NCBI RefSeq assembly: GCF_014243395.1
Contig: NZ_JACLCP010000002.1
Location: forward strand, 62,001-126,000
DNA length: 64,000 nucleotides
Direction: 5' to 3'
Source: Winogradskyella flava
GTDB lineage: Bacteria; Bacteroidota; Bacteroidia; Flavobacteriales; Flavobacteriaceae
Shown piece after piece: positions 9,142-18,198 of this stretch. Below the pieces are notes generated by a model. That model made no database searches and was not told where the DNA came from. It was given only the letters and a program-made list of their open reading frames with translations. Numbering within the stretch: position 1 is the stretch's first letter; every line of letters starts with the position of its first letter. The translations under genes and the position numbers were made by a program.

Positions 9142-9159
9142 TCTAATCGGTAGATTAGA
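9142..9159 (+). promoter_or_regulatory. Short hairpin/inverted repeat in the 5' leader
   Basis: TCTAATC (9142-9148) and GATTAGA (9153-9159) pair perfectly around GGTA. It lies between the -7 element and the ATG, without a T-run, so it is more likely an operator or a leader structure than a terminator. Function not known. Confidence 0.4.
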
Positions 9160-9177
9160 TACAGAAAAATAGCATTT

Positions 9178-10215
9178 ATGGACAACAACAAAAATGTATT
9201 TGATAACGTACTTCAACTTATAGGTAGTACGCCACTTATCAAATTAAATAAGGTTACCGCTGATTTTGACGGTGATTTTTTTGCTAAGGTAGAAGCTTTT
9301 AACCCTGGTCATTCATCTAAAGATAGAATTGCATTACATATTATAGAAGAGGCTGAGCGTCGAGGTATATTGACTCCAGGTGATACAATTATTGAAACCA
9401 CTTCTGGTAATACGGGTTTTAGTATTGCTATGGTAAGCATCATTAAAGGTTACGAATGTATTTTGGCAGTAAGTTCTAAATCTTCTGGAGATAAGATCGA
9501 CATGCTAAAGTCTATGGGAGCGAAAGTATATGTTTGCCCAGCTCATGTAAAGGCGGACGATCCTAGATCTTATTATCAAGTAGCGAAGCGATTACACGAA
9601 GAAATTAAAGGTTCTATTTATATCAATCAATATTTCAACGAATTAAATATTGATGCGCATTACAGTACCACTGGACCAGAAATCTGGGACCAGACTAATG
9701 GTGAGTTAACGCATTTAGTGGCTTGTAGCGGAACAGGTGGTACAATTTCTGGAATTGCTAAATATCTTAAGGAGCAGAATCCGAATGTAAAGATTATTGG
9801 TGTTGACGCTTATGGATCGGTATTAAAGAAATATCACGAAACTCGTGAGTTTGATGATAAAGAGATTTATCCTTACCGTATAGAAGGTTTAGGTAAGAAT
9901 CTTATTCCTACGGCAACAGACTTTGATCTAATCGACAAGTTTATAAAAGTTACGGACGAAGAAAGTGCTCATACTGCAAGGGAAATATCCAATAAAGAAG
10001 GCCTTTTTGTAGGATACACTAGTGGTGCAGCAATACAGGCCATTAAACAATTAAATGAAGAAGGCGAATTCAAGCCTACAGATAAAGTTGTTGTTGTTTT
10101 TCCAGATCACGGTTCGCGTTACATGAGCAAAGTGTATAGTGATAAATGGATGGAAGACCAAGGTTTCTTTGATAGTAAAAACGAGGTATCCTCGACAATT
10201 GAATATATTAAATAA
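9178..10215 (+). CDS. Cysteine-synthase/cystathionine-beta-synthase-like PLP enzyme; candidate cysteate synthase
   Basis: A fold-type II PLP enzyme performing beta-replacement on a serine derivative. [19 protein letters not shown] places the Schiff-base lysine at about Lys48; TTSGNTGFS (about 74-82) and SGTGGTISG (about 184-192) bind substrate carboxylate and cofactor phosphate. It lacks the C-terminal CBS domains of eukaryotic cystathionine beta-synthase. The asparagine loop reads NPGHSSKDR rather than the NPTGSVKDR/NAGGSVKDR of standard cysteine synthases. The next gene is a serine-palmitoyltransferase-like enzyme; in the published capnine (sulfonolipid) pathway of Chryseobacterium, a cysteine-synthase homologue makes L-cysteate from phosphoserine and sulfite for just such an acyltransferase. 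That role is an inference from context; an ordinary cysteine or cystathionine synthase remains possible. Confidence 0.85.
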   Translation: MDNNKNVFDNVLQLIGSTPLIKLNKVTADFDGDFFAKVEAFNPGHSSKDRIALHIIEEAERRGILTPGDTIIETTSGNTGFSIAMVSIIKGYECILAVSSKSSGDKIDMLKSMGAKVYVCPAHVKADDPRSYYQVAKRLHEEIKGSIYINQYFNELNIDAHYSTTGPEIWDQTNGELTHLVACSGTGGTISGIAKYLKEQNPNVKIIGVDAYGSVLKKYHETREFDDKEIYPYRIEGLGKNLIPTATDFDLIDKFIKVTDEESAHTAREISNKEGLFVGYTSGAAIQAIKQLNEEGEFKPTDKVVVVFPDHGSRYMSKVYSDKWMEDQGFFDSKNEVSSTIEYIK

Positions 10216-10232
10216 GATAACTAACTAATTAT

Positions 10233-10266
10233 AAAAGTCTATCATAGTATGTGATAGGCTTTTTTT
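10233..10266 (+). terminator. Intrinsic terminator after the PLP synthase gene
   Basis: AGTCTATCA (10236-10244) pairs with TGATAGGCT (10252-10260), with one G-T wobble, followed by six or more T residues. It separates this gene from the next one, which has its own promoter. Confidence 0.82.
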
Positions 10267-10327
10267 ATGTTTAAAACTTGGTGGATAGTTAGATTAAATA
10301 ATATTATGCAGTCATAATATTATTAAT

Positions 10328-10335
10328 TAATTTTG
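10328..10335 (+). promoter_or_regulatory. -7 element for the SPT-like gene
   Basis: TAATTTTG, an exact TAnnTTTG match, about 89 bases upstream of the ATG. The leader is longer than usual for this window. Confidence 0.55.
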
Positions 10336-10423
10336 CAAATACTAACAACACTAAATTAACTAAAATTAAAAGTTTGTTCTATGTTTTTGACATAGGGATA
10401 GCGATTAATGGCAAATTTGATTT

Positions 10424-11683
10424 ATGAAGGATTTATTTGAAAAGATTTATAGAGACAAGGGACCACTTGGAAAATGGGCTTCCCAAGCTGAAGGCTATTT
10501 TGTTTTCCCTAAGTTGGAGGGCGAGATTTCTAACAGAATGAAATTCCAAGGTAAAGAGGTAATAACGTGGAGTATCAATGACTATTTAGGACTTGCTAAT
10601 CATCCAGAAGTTAGAAAAGTAGATGCTGAAGCAGCAGCAGAGTACGGTTCAGCTTATCCGATGGGTGCGCGTATGATGTCTGGACACACTGATTTGCACG
10701 AGCAATTACAGAATGAGTTGGCGGCATTTGTTAGTAAAGAAGCTGCGTATTTATTAAACTTTGGTTATCAAGGTATAATGTCTACTATAGATGCTTTGGT
10801 TGGTAAAGATGATATTATAGTTTACGATGTAGATGCACACGCCTGTATTATAGACGGTGTTCGTTTGCATATGGGTAAGCGTTTTACTTATAAGCATAAT
10901 GATGTTGCTAGTCTCGAAAAGAACTTAGAGCGTGCTACGAAAATGGCAGAGCAAACCGGTGGCGGTATTCTTGTTATTTCTGAAGGTGTATTTGGTATGC
11001 GTGGTGAGCAGGGTCGTTTAAAGGAAATCGTAGAATTAAAGAAAAAGTTCAATTTCAGATTTTTAGTAGATGATGCCCATGGCTTTGGAACTTTAGGCAA
11101 GACTGGAGCTGGAGCAGGTGAGGAGCAAGGTGTACAAGACGATATTGACGTGTACTTTGCAACGTTTGCCAAGTCCATGGCAAGTACAGGTGCGTTTATA
11201 GCTGGAGATCAAGAAATTATTGATTATTTAAAATATAATCTACGCTCACAGATGTTTGCCAAATCCTTACAAATGACATTGACAAAAGGTGCTTTAAAGC
11301 GATTGGATATGTTACGCACCATGCCAGAGTTAAAGGAAAATCTTTGGAAAATTGTTGATGCCTTACAATCTGGTTTAAAAGCGCGTGGTTTTGATATTGG
11401 TACGACACAAAGTTGTGTAACACCTGTGTATTTAAAAGGTAGTATTCCTGAAGCCATGGCTTTAGTAAAAGATTTACGTGAAAATCACGGAATATTCTGT
11501 TCCATAGTGGTTTACCCTGTTATACCTAAAGGGTTAATTTTACTTAGAATGATACCTACAGCTACACATACATTAGAGGACGTAAGAGAGACTTTAGATG
11601 CATTTGATGCGATAAGAGATAGGTTAGAAAACGGAACTTACAGAAGAATGTCTGCAGCTTTAATTGAAGCTATGGGAGAATAG
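10424..11683 (+). CDS. Alpha-oxoamine synthase (serine palmitoyltransferase-like); candidate cysteate fatty-acyltransferase
   Basis: A fold-type I PLP enzyme that condenses an amino acid with an acyl-CoA or acyl-ACP with loss of CO2, making the long-chain base of a sphingolipid or, with cysteate, of a sulfonolipid. TWSINDYLGLANHPEV is the substrate loop, DVDAHACIIDG holds the PLP-stacking His (about 139), FLVDDAHGFG (about 213-222) the Asp/His pair, and FATFAKSMAS the Schiff-base lysine (about Lys250). The N-terminal KIYRDKGPLGKWASQAEGYFVFP is characteristic of the Bacteroidota SPT branch. It is complete at 419 residues. The cysteine-synthase-like gene just upstream favours cysteate over serine as substrate, hence capnine synthesis, but I cannot tell the two specificities apart by eye. 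Confidence 0.88.
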   Translation: MKDLFEKIYRDKGPLGKWASQAEGYFVFPKLEGEISNRMKFQGKEVITWSINDYLGLANHPEVRKVDAEAAAEYGSAYPMGARMMSGHTDLHEQLQNELAAFVSKEAAYLLNFGYQGIMSTIDALVGKDDIIVYDVDAHACIIDGVRLHMGKRFTYKHNDVASLEKNLERATKMAEQTGGGILVISEGVFGMRGEQGRLKEIVELKKKFNFRFLVDDAHGFGTLGKTGAGAGEEQGVQDDIDVYFATFAKSMASTGAFIAGDQEIIDYLKYNLRSQMFAKSLQMTLTKGALKRLDMLRTMPELKENLWKIVDALQSGLKARGFDIGTTQSCVTPVYLKGSIPEAMALVKDLRENHGIFCSIVVYPVIPKGLILLRMIPTATHTLEDVRETLDAFDAIRDRLENGTYRRMSAALIEAMGE

Positions 11684-11700
11684 ATGCATTAGAATTATAA

Positions 11701-11735
11701 AAAAAAGGCCTTGCAAATTGCTAGGCCTTTTTTTT
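11701..11735. terminator. Bidirectional terminator
   Basis: AAAAAGGCCT and AGGCCTTTTTTTT arms (about 11702-11711 and 11722-11735) flank a short loop between convergent genes. Both strands end in a T-run. Confidence 0.88.
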
Positions 11736-12852
11736 ATAAGTTCTTTCTTAATGTTTTTCTCCGCTTGTACACAACAGGATCAAAATGCTTCCAGATTTTG
11801 TGTATCGCTTCATTATCTTCTAATTCCGGTGTTCTATAGCAGGTACGAATACCTTTCTCAGTAAAAGTCTCGTACATTTCATTAAAAATAACGGCATGCA
11901 CACCCTTATTCTGATAATCAGGATGAATGCCTATAAGGTAAAAAATCACATCCTTGCTGTTCTTTTTAGCTTTCAATATATGGCCAAACCCAAAAGGGAA
12001 TAACTTACCGTTTGCCTTTTGTAAAGCTTCTGCGAATCTTGGCATCACAATAGCAAAGCCAACGAGTCTATCGTTATCGTCAATAACAAATTTTATATAC
12101 TCTGGATTGACAAAACTGATGAACTTATTTTTAAAGTATTCTTTCTGTACATCGGTAATTTCAACAAAAGATGAGAGCGATGCATAGCTTTCATTAAATA
12201 AATCGAACATTCGGTCGGCATAGGGCATGACCTCTTCGGTTTTTGTAAACTTTAAGGCTCTAAGCTTGTATCGTCGTTTTATAAGCTCTTGTGCTTTCTT
12301 AAATGCCTCTGGCTTTACGTTTTCAAAAGGGAATTTACTTTCGGAATATTCTTTTTCAATGGTATAGCCATGTTCTATATAATGATCGATGTAATACGGA
12401 TGGTTGTACCAAGTTATCATTGGAGCAATACTGTCAAAGCCTTCAGTCATAACGCCAACCTTATCCAAATTAGAGAACCCTACAGGTCCTTCGGCATAGT
12501 CTAATTGATGTTCTTTCCCTATGGCTTCTACAGTGTCCAATAAGGCCTTGCTCACTTCTAAATCATCAATGAAATCAAACCATCCAAATCGCATCTTCTT
12601 TATCTGTTGCTTATTGACCTCAAGCCAATTCACAATAGCCGCTACGCGACCAACAAGCTTGTCATTGTTGTACGCAAGAAAAAACCGTGCTTCCGCATCC
12701 TTGAAAATTGGATTTTTGTCCTTGTTAAAGGTTTCTAATTCTTGTTTAACTATTGGTGGCACCCAATATTTAGAGTCTTTGTAAAGAGAAAATGGAAACT
12801 TTACAAACGCTTTTAAGTCTTTATTGGTGGTGGCTTCTTTAATTGTGATCAT
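11734..12852 (-). CDS. GNAT-family acyltransferase-like protein
   Basis: A 372-residue cytosolic protein whose C-terminal part carries a GNAT motif A, IGIHPDYQNKGVHAVIFNEMY (the Q-N-K-G-V loop that grips acyl-CoA pyrophosphate; written here in two parts, residues about 310-330). The N-terminal part (VPPIVKQELETFNKDKNPIF; EGPVGFSNLDKVG) is shared by a Bacteroidota family often called GNAT family N-acetyltransferase. The substrate is not known. It faces the SPT-like gene and lies 8 bases downstream of an outer-membrane protein gene, so it is formally in that operon. Because sulfonolipid bases must be N-acylated, it is a speculative candidate for that step. Confidence 0.72.
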   Translation of the reverse strand: MITIKEATTNKDLKAFVKFPFSLYKDSKYWVPPIVKQELETFNKDKNPIFKDAEARFFLAYNNDKLVGRVAAIVNWLEVNKQQIKKMRFGWFDFIDDLEVSKALLDTVEAIGKEHQLDYAEGPVGFSNLDKVGVMTEGFDSIAPMITWYNHPYYIDHYIEHGYTIEKEYSESKFPFENVKPEAFKKAQELIKRRYKLRALKFTKTEEVMPYADRMFDLFNESYASLSSFVEITDVQKEYFKNKFISFVNPEYIKFVIDDNDRLVGFAIVMPRFAEALQKANGKLFPFGFGHILKAKKNSKDVIFYLIGIHPDYQNKGVHAVIFNEMYETFTEKGIRTCYRTPELEDNEAIHKIWKHFDPVVYKRRKTLRKNL

Positions 12853-12860
12853 GCAGCAAG

Positions 12861-13859
12861 CTATAGTCCATCTTCGGTATTAGAATCAAAATCATCATCG
12901 ACTTTTTTCTTCTTTTTCTTCTTTCTTTTTCGTTTTTTCTTAAAATCGCCAGTATTGCCATTGCCGTTATCTACTTTCTTGTCCTTATGAAAATCCAGAC
13001 GGTATGACGCACCAAAAGCAATATTAAAAACAGAAGGCGTGTCTTTAGTATTAAACGCAATATTAGCATCTAGCTGAAAATCTTTAGTCCATAAATATGC
13101 ACCACCAAACCTAAAGATATTATCGGCATAAAAATCACTATTAATACCTTGAGCTTCGCCAAAAACAACCCATTGTGGTGTGAACGAATGTGTTAATGTA
13201 AAAATGTATTGAAAGTCTGAGAATTCAGAGCCAATCCTGTCTTTTATAAGATTCATTACAAAGACCCAACCACCATTAAAATTGTTCTGAGTGGCAATCA
13301 TAATTTTTGGACTAAAGCCATCAACGTCTGGCGCCGTAAAAGGATTGGGCTTAGTGTCATAATTTGCACCGACGTAAATAGAAACAGCAGGAATCAAGGA
13401 CTTCCATTGAAACGTTCTATTGGCATGGTAACTATATAGATTAGGTTTTGGCTCTTCTTCGCCCTCTTTGGTCTTGTAGGGGTCATATATGAGGTACTTC
13501 GCGCCTAAGGTGAAATTTCTGAAATTGGCTCGAGAATCTTCAACCGGAATCGTAGCGCTATTTTGAGTGATCTTATCATTTTGGTAAACACCATCCAATG
13601 CAATCTCCAATTGTTCAAACAAAAGTCCGTAACGAACCGAAAAATCGAGACCAAAACCTGAAACTTCGTAATTTAAAGGAACGTGTTCTTCTTTCACTGT
13701 AAAAGCTCCAGCCTCAAACTGTAAGACGCTAGTTCCTACTGAGAAAGCGCTTTCGGAAAGCCCTGGGCGATTGGAGTTAATGACTTCTGTGTATTGTGCG
13801 TAAGATGTAGAGTAGGTTAGAAGTACTATTAAAACAAATAATGATTTGAGTGTTCGCAT
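12861..13859 (-). CDS. Outer-membrane beta-barrel protein (phenol MetA-pathway-like family) with Lys-rich tail
   Basis: Begins with a signal peptide (residues 1-21, ending TSYAQ). The body is a run of alternating hydrophobic strands such as NLYSYHANRTFQWKS, VSIYVGANYDTKP, ATQNNFNGGWVFVMNL and LTHSFTPQWVVFGEAQG, as expected for a transporter-type outer-membrane barrel. EVINSNRPGLSESAFSVG at the start of the mature protein is typical of the MetA-like family. After the last strand (IAFGASYRLDF) there is an unusual tail: a Gly/Asn linker, then nearly continuous Lys/Arg (KKKRKRKKKKKKK), then acidic DDDFDSNTEDGL. Transported substrate unknown. It leads a two-gene unit with the GNAT protein. Confidence 0.75.
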   Translation of the reverse strand: MRTLKSLFVLIVLLTYSTSYAQYTEVINSNRPGLSESAFSVGTSVLQFEAGAFTVKEEHVPLNYEVSGFGLDFSVRYGLLFEQLEIALDGVYQNDKITQNSATIPVEDSRANFRNFTLGAKYLIYDPYKTKEGEEEPKPNLYSYHANRTFQWKSLIPAVSIYVGANYDTKPNPFTAPDVDGFSPKIMIATQNNFNGGWVFVMNLIKDRIGSEFSDFQYIFTLTHSFTPQWVVFGEAQGINSDFYADNIFRFGGAYLWTKDFQLDANIAFNTKDTPSVFNIAFGASYRLDFHKDKKVDNGNGNTGDFKKKRKRKKKKKKKVDDDFDSNTEDGL

Positions 13860-13876
13860 TTTATTTGGTTTGAATT

Positions 13877-13884
13877 CAAATATA
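13877..13884 (-). promoter_or_regulatory. -7 element for the outer-membrane protein operon
   Basis: Minus-strand TATATTTG, exact consensus, 17 bases upstream of the ATG. Confidence 0.6.
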
Positions 13885-13938
13885 TATATTTTATACTTTT
13901 TTTAAGGAATAATAACGGATTATAAATAAGTATAATTG

Positions 13939-13946
13939 TATTTTTG
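13939..13946 (+). promoter_or_regulatory. -7 element for the DUF4834 gene
   Basis: TATTTTTG, exact TAnnTTTG, 19 bases before the ATG. Confidence 0.6.
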
Positions 13947-13965
13947 ATTTATACATTAATTTTAA

Positions 13966-14259
13966 ATGATACAGGAAGCTTCGGCCATGGGATTACTGAG
14001 AACTATATTAATTATTTTACTGGTTTGGTTTGGCCTAAAGATTTTGGCGAGACTGTTTGCTCCGGTTTTGGTAAAATTTGTTGCAAAAAAAGCAGAGCAA
14101 AAGTTTGGTGAGCAGTTCGGAAATTTTCAGAATCAAAGCCAGCAACACGCAGAGCAGAAAAGAAAAGAAGGCGAAACAGTTATCGATAAAATGCCGAACC
14201 GCAATGCAAAATCCAATGATAAAGTTGGTGAATACATCGACTACGAGGAAATTGACTGA
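13966..14259 (+). CDS. DUF4834-family small membrane protein
   Basis: A 97-residue protein with one N-terminal membrane helix (GLLRTILIILLVWFGLKIL, about 8-26), followed by a basic amphipathic stretch and a Gln-rich, then charged, soluble tail ending in VGEYIDYEEID. The combination of helix and the DYEEI-type C-terminus is that of DUF4834, found in Flavobacteriia, often just before a YfhO-type protein. Function unknown. A second ATG seven codons in (13987) is possible, but the leading MIQEAS resembles relatives and the promoter spacing suits the first. Confidence 0.8.
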   Translation: MIQEASAMGLLRTILIILLVWFGLKILARLFAPVLVKFVAKKAEQKFGEQFGNFQNQSQQHAEQKRKEGETVIDKMPNRNAKSNDKVGEYIDYEEID

Positions 14260-14422
14260 TATGGTTTCTTGGCATTTCTAAATCTTACCAAAAAATAATT
14301 TTATTTGTTTAAATTTCTCTAATAATCTTTTATTTTAGTGAATTAAACATCTCAATTGATATTAACCATTGACTACCAAGTGCCTATTATGGGCTTTAAG
14401 AATCAATTTTTAGCAGATTTTC

Positions 14423-16849
14423 ATGTCATTTTCCTTTAAACGTTTTTTGCCGCATATCCTAGTATTAGTTGGATTTGTAGTATTATCATTGGCTTATTTT
14501 AGTCCTGTTTTACAGGGCAAAAAGATTTTTCAAAGCGATATCATGCACTACATTGGAATGGCTCAGCAACAAAAAGAGTTCGCCCAAGCTATGAGTGAAG
14601 AAACCTATTGGACCAATAGTGCTTTTGGCGGTATGCCAACCTATCAACTAGGTGTAAAATACCCTCATAATTATATTAAGACACTAGATCTAAGTTTACG
14701 CTTTTTGCCAAGACCTGCAGATTATCTATTTCTCTATTTTTTAGGGTTTTATATCCTTTTACTTTCATTAAAAGTTGATTTTAAACTAGCTGCACTCGGT
14801 GCGTTGGCTTTTGGCTTTTCAACCTATCTCATAATTATTTTAGGCGTTGGGCATAATGCCAAAGCGCACGCTATTGCCTATATGCCCATGGTATTGGCAG
14901 GAATCATCCTCACATTCAGGAAGAAATACACATTAGGATTTCTATTGACTGCGGTGGCTTTAGGCTTAGAGATTGTAGCCAATCATTTTCAAATGACCTA
15001 CTACCTGTTGTTTTTGGTTCTTGTTTTAGGTTTAGCGTATTTGATTGATGCCTACAGAAAAAAGGTCTTACCGCACTATTTTAAATCAGTTGGTATATTA
15101 TCTGTTGCTGCGGTACTTGCAGTTGGTTTGAACGCCACTAACATCATGGCGACGCAAGAGTATGCCAAGGAAAGTACAAGAGGTGAAAGTGAACTTACCA
15201 TAAATCCTGATGGCTCGCCTAAAGAAGCAACATCTGGATTGGACAAAGAATACATTACAGAATATAGTTATGGACTTGCAGAGACGTTTAACCTCTATAT
15301 TCCAAAGTTTATGGGAGGTGGTAACACCGAAGATATCGGCAAGGATTCTGAAACCTACAGGACTTACGTCAATATGGGAGCGTCGCCTATTGAAGCTTTG
15401 GAAGTTTCAAAGAATGCACCTATGTATTGGGGAGATCAGCCTATTGTTGAGGCTCCTGCTTATGTTGGGGCCGTTATTATTTTTCTTTTTGTATTAGGCT
15501 TGTTTTTGGTGAAAGGGCGCTTGAAATGGTGGTTGGTTGCAGGAACTGTTCTATCTCTGCTTTTATCCTATGGTAAAAACTTAGGATTTTTGACAGATTT
15601 CTTTATTGATTACGTACCCTTATACGACAAGTTTAGAGCGGTAAGTTCTATTCAGGTAATATTGGAGTTGTGCATTCCTGTTCTAGGAATATTTGCATTG
15701 GTTCGATTATTTAATGATTTTCAAAAAGACGACGAGAAATTAAAGGCCCTAACATATACGGTGGCCATTACAGCTGGATTGTGTATGGTGTTTTTACTGT
15801 TCAAATCGTCATTGTTTGATTTCAAAAGCATTAGGGATCAAGGTATCCCAGAGCCATTAGTAGAGGCCATTATTAAAGACCGAAAGTCCTTATTTACAAC
15901 AGATACTATTAGAACCTTAATTTTGGTTTTACTTTCTGCAGGAACGGTTTATTTCTTTTTGAAGAAAAGACTATCGGAAACCTTGGTCGTAGTTGCTTTT
16001 ACTGCTCTGATTTTATTTGATTTAATAAGTGTGAATAGGCAATATGTCAATGCTGATAATTTTGTTTCTGCACTTCAGGTAGATAAGCCTTATAGGCCAA
16101 ATGTTGCGGACAATGAGATTTTAAAGGACAAAGGTCATTTTAGGGTTTTAGATATGTCATCCGAAGGGCAGCGTAAACCAGGACGTGCGGCATACTTTCA
16201 CAATTCATTATTTGGGTATCACGCTGCTAAATTGGGGCGATATAATGAGTTAATGGAGTTTCATATCTATAACAATAATATGAATGTTCTCAATATGCTG
16301 AATACCAAATATATTATTGCAGAAGATCAAGGACAAATATTCCCTTATACCAATACTGATGCCAATGGTAATGCCTGGTTTGTGAGTGAACTAAAACAGT
16401 TGGCTGATGCCAATGCAGAGATAAAGGCTTTGGACAGTCTAGACACAAAGACTAAAGCTGTGACTACGATGTCCGACCTCAGTAGTAAGCCAGAAGTTGT
16501 TAGATTTCAAGTAGACTCTACAGCTTCAATTCAACTTAAAGAATTTCAACCTAATTATTTAAAATACGAATCCAATAATCCAAATGATGGTTTTGCGGTC
16601 TTTTCCGAAATCTATTATGCCAATGGCTGGAATGCTTATTTAGATGGAAATGTAGTACCGCATCAACGTGTTAATTATGTATTAAGAGGCATGGAAGTCC
16701 CTATAGGTAATCATACTATAGAATTTAAGTTCGAACCCGAAGTTGTCAAAACAGGAAGTAGTATTGCCCTAGGAAGTTCTGCTATTCTTGGGATTTTATT
16801 ATTGCTTGGCATTTTCTACCATTTTAAACAGCGTAGGGAGGAGTCTTAA
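14423..16849 (+). CDS. YfhO-family multispanning membrane protein
   Basis: An 808-residue integral membrane protein with about 12 hydrophobic helices and an extended C-terminal extracytoplasmic domain (residues 560-780) before a last helix (SSAILGILLLLGIFYHF). The start SFKRFLPHILVLVGFVVLS and FQSDIMHYIGMAQQQKEF, YWTNSAFGGMPTYQLG, are typical of the YfhO family. YfhO of Bacillus is required for glycosylating teichoic acids; the family resembles GT-C glycosyltransferases using lipid-linked sugars. Here it leads a GT4 and a flippase gene, so a role in decorating a surface polysaccharide or O-antigen is likely. WWxD-type motifs were not assigned. Confidence 0.85.
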   Translation: MSFSFKRFLPHILVLVGFVVLSLAYFSPVLQGKKIFQSDIMHYIGMAQQQKEFAQAMSEETYWTNSAFGGMPTYQLGVKYPHNYIKTLDLSLRFLPRPADYLFLYFLGFYILLLSLKVDFKLAALGALAFGFSTYLIIILGVGHNAKAHAIAYMPMVLAGIILTFRKKYTLGFLLTAVALGLEIVANHFQMTYYLLFLVLVLGLAYLIDAYRKKVLPHYFKSVGILSVAAVLAVGLNATNIMATQEYAKESTRGESELTINPDGSPKEATSGLDKEYITEYSYGLAETFNLYIPKFMGGGNTEDIGKDSETYRTYVNMGASPIEALEVSKNAPMYWGDQPIVEAPAYVGAVIIFLFVLGLFLVKGRLKWWLVAGTVLSLLLSYGKNLGFLTDFFIDYVPLYDKFRAVSSIQVILELCIPVLGIFALVRLFNDFQKDDEKLKALTYTVAITAGLCMVFLLFKSSLFDFKSIRDQGIPEPLVEAIIKDRKSLFTTDTIRTLILVLLSAGTVYFFLKKRLSETLVVVAFTALILFDLISVNRQYVNADNFVSALQVDKPYRPNVADNEILKDKGHFRVLDMSSEGQRKPGRAAYFHNSLFGYHAAKLGRYNELMEFHIYNNNMNVLNMLNTKYIIAEDQGQIFPYTNTDANGNAWFVSELKQLADANAEIKALDSLDTKTKAVTTMSDLSSKPEVVRFQVDSTASIQLKEFQPNYLKYESNNPNDGFAVFSEIYYANGWNAYLDGNVVPHQRVNYVLRGMEVPIGNHTIEFKFEPEVVKTGSSIALGSSAILGILLLLGIFYHFKQRREES

Positions 16850-16858
16850 GTCGTCTGT

Positions 16859-18148
16859 ATGAGTTCCAAGAAAGTACTTATCATCTGCTACTATTGGCCA
16901 CCGGCTGGTGGTCCTGGTGTGCAGCGATGGTTAAAATTTGTGAAGTACTTACCTGAGTTTAACATTGAACCAATTGTCTATTGTCCTGAAAACCCAAATT
17001 ATCCGATTATAGATGAAAGCTTGCTCAATGACATTCCTAAGGATATCACAGTTTTAAAGCAACCTATAAAAGAACCTTATGGTTTGGCTGGTTTATTTTC
17101 AAAGAAGAGTGCAAAGACCATAAGTTCTGGCGTCATTCCAAAAACTAAAAAGCAATCTCTTATGGAGAAACTAATGCTTTATGTTAGAGGTAATTTCTTT
17201 ATTCCAGATGCACGGAAATATTGGATAAAGCCATCTGTTAAGTTTCTTTCAGAATATATAAAAGAACATCAAATCGATACTGTAATAACCACCGGTCCAC
17301 CACATAGTTTGCATTTAATTGGTCTTCAGCTTAAAGAGACATGTAATATGAAGTGGATTTCGGATTTCAGGGATCCATGGACTACAATAGGTTATCATAA
17401 AGCCTTGAAACTATCAAAGGCCTCTGAAGCTAAGCATATCGCTTTGGAGACTCAAGTGTTAAACGAAGCCGATCATATTATAACCACAAGTTATTATACA
17501 AAGCAAGAGTTTCAAACAAAAACCAATCAGCCAATTAGTGTAATCACTAATGGTTACGATTCGCATTCGGTGAGAGTGGAGGGTAAGGACGATAACTTTA
17601 CATTATCTCATATTGGTTCCTTATTATCCAAACGTAATCCTAAGATTTTATGGGAAGTCCTTTCGGAATTAATTAGAGAAAACGAAATGTTTTCAAAGGC
17701 GTTTCAACTTAATTTAATTGGCGTGGTAAGTGATGATGTTTTGGCGTCTATTTATGATGCGGGTTTAAAGCAACATGTCAATGTTGTTGGGTACGTCACA
17801 CATGAAGAAGCCATTAAATTCCAAATGAAATCCCAATTGCTATTGCTCATTGAAATTGATTCTGAAGACACTAAAGGCATTATTCCTGGAAAAATCTTTG
17901 AGTACTTAATTTCCGAAACGCCGATATTAGGATTAGGCCCAAAGGAAGCTGATGTAGAACAAATTATAAAATCAACCAATACGGGAACGTATTTTGGTTA
18001 TCATCAGAAGGCCGAACTAAAAGCTCAAATTTTGGAGTATTTCAATTTTTACCAGAAAAACGATCTAAAAGTCAATGGTATTGGCTTGGAGCCTTATAGT
18101 AGAAAAGCCCTTACAGGTACATTGAGTGAACTTGTCAAAAGTGTATAA
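16859..18148 (+). CDS. Family 4 glycosyltransferase
   Basis: A GT-B fold retaining glycosyltransferase. The N-terminus VLIICYYWPPAGGPGVQRW is the Gly-rich acceptor loop shared by this Bacteroidota subgroup. FRDPWTTIGYHKA and ITNGYDSHSVRV mark the domain hinge. The C-terminal nucleotide-sugar site includes IGSLLSKRNPKILWEV and the E-x7-E-like segment KGIIPGKIFEYLISETPILGLG (positions about 333-355). It starts 9 bases after the YfhO stop codon and precedes a flippase, so all three are probably one glycan-assembly unit. Donor and acceptor unknown. Confidence 0.87.
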   Translation: MSSKKVLIICYYWPPAGGPGVQRWLKFVKYLPEFNIEPIVYCPENPNYPIIDESLLNDIPKDITVLKQPIKEPYGLAGLFSKKSAKTISSGVIPKTKKQSLMEKLMLYVRGNFFIPDARKYWIKPSVKFLSEYIKEHQIDTVITTGPPHSLHLIGLQLKETCNMKWISDFRDPWTTIGYHKALKLSKASEAKHIALETQVLNEADHIITTSYYTKQEFQTKTNQPISVITNGYDSHSVRVEGKDDNFTLSHIGSLLSKRNPKILWEVLSELIRENEMFSKAFQLNLIGVVSDDVLASIYDAGLKQHVNVVGYVTHEEAIKFQMKSQLLLLIEIDSEDTKGIIPGKIFEYLISETPILGLGPKEADVEQIIKSTNTGTYFGYHQKAELKAQILEYFNFYQKNDLKVNGIGLEPYSRKALTGTLSELVKSV

Positions 18149-18198
18149 TTCTTTTATGCATTTTGGAATTTGATTTATAGTTGTAATTTGTGACCACT

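Noticed and set aside
9128-9177. Riboswitch (SAM or other) in front of the cysteine-synthase-like gene
   Set aside because: The leader is only about 50 bases with one 7-bp hairpin; too short for known sulfur-related riboswitches.
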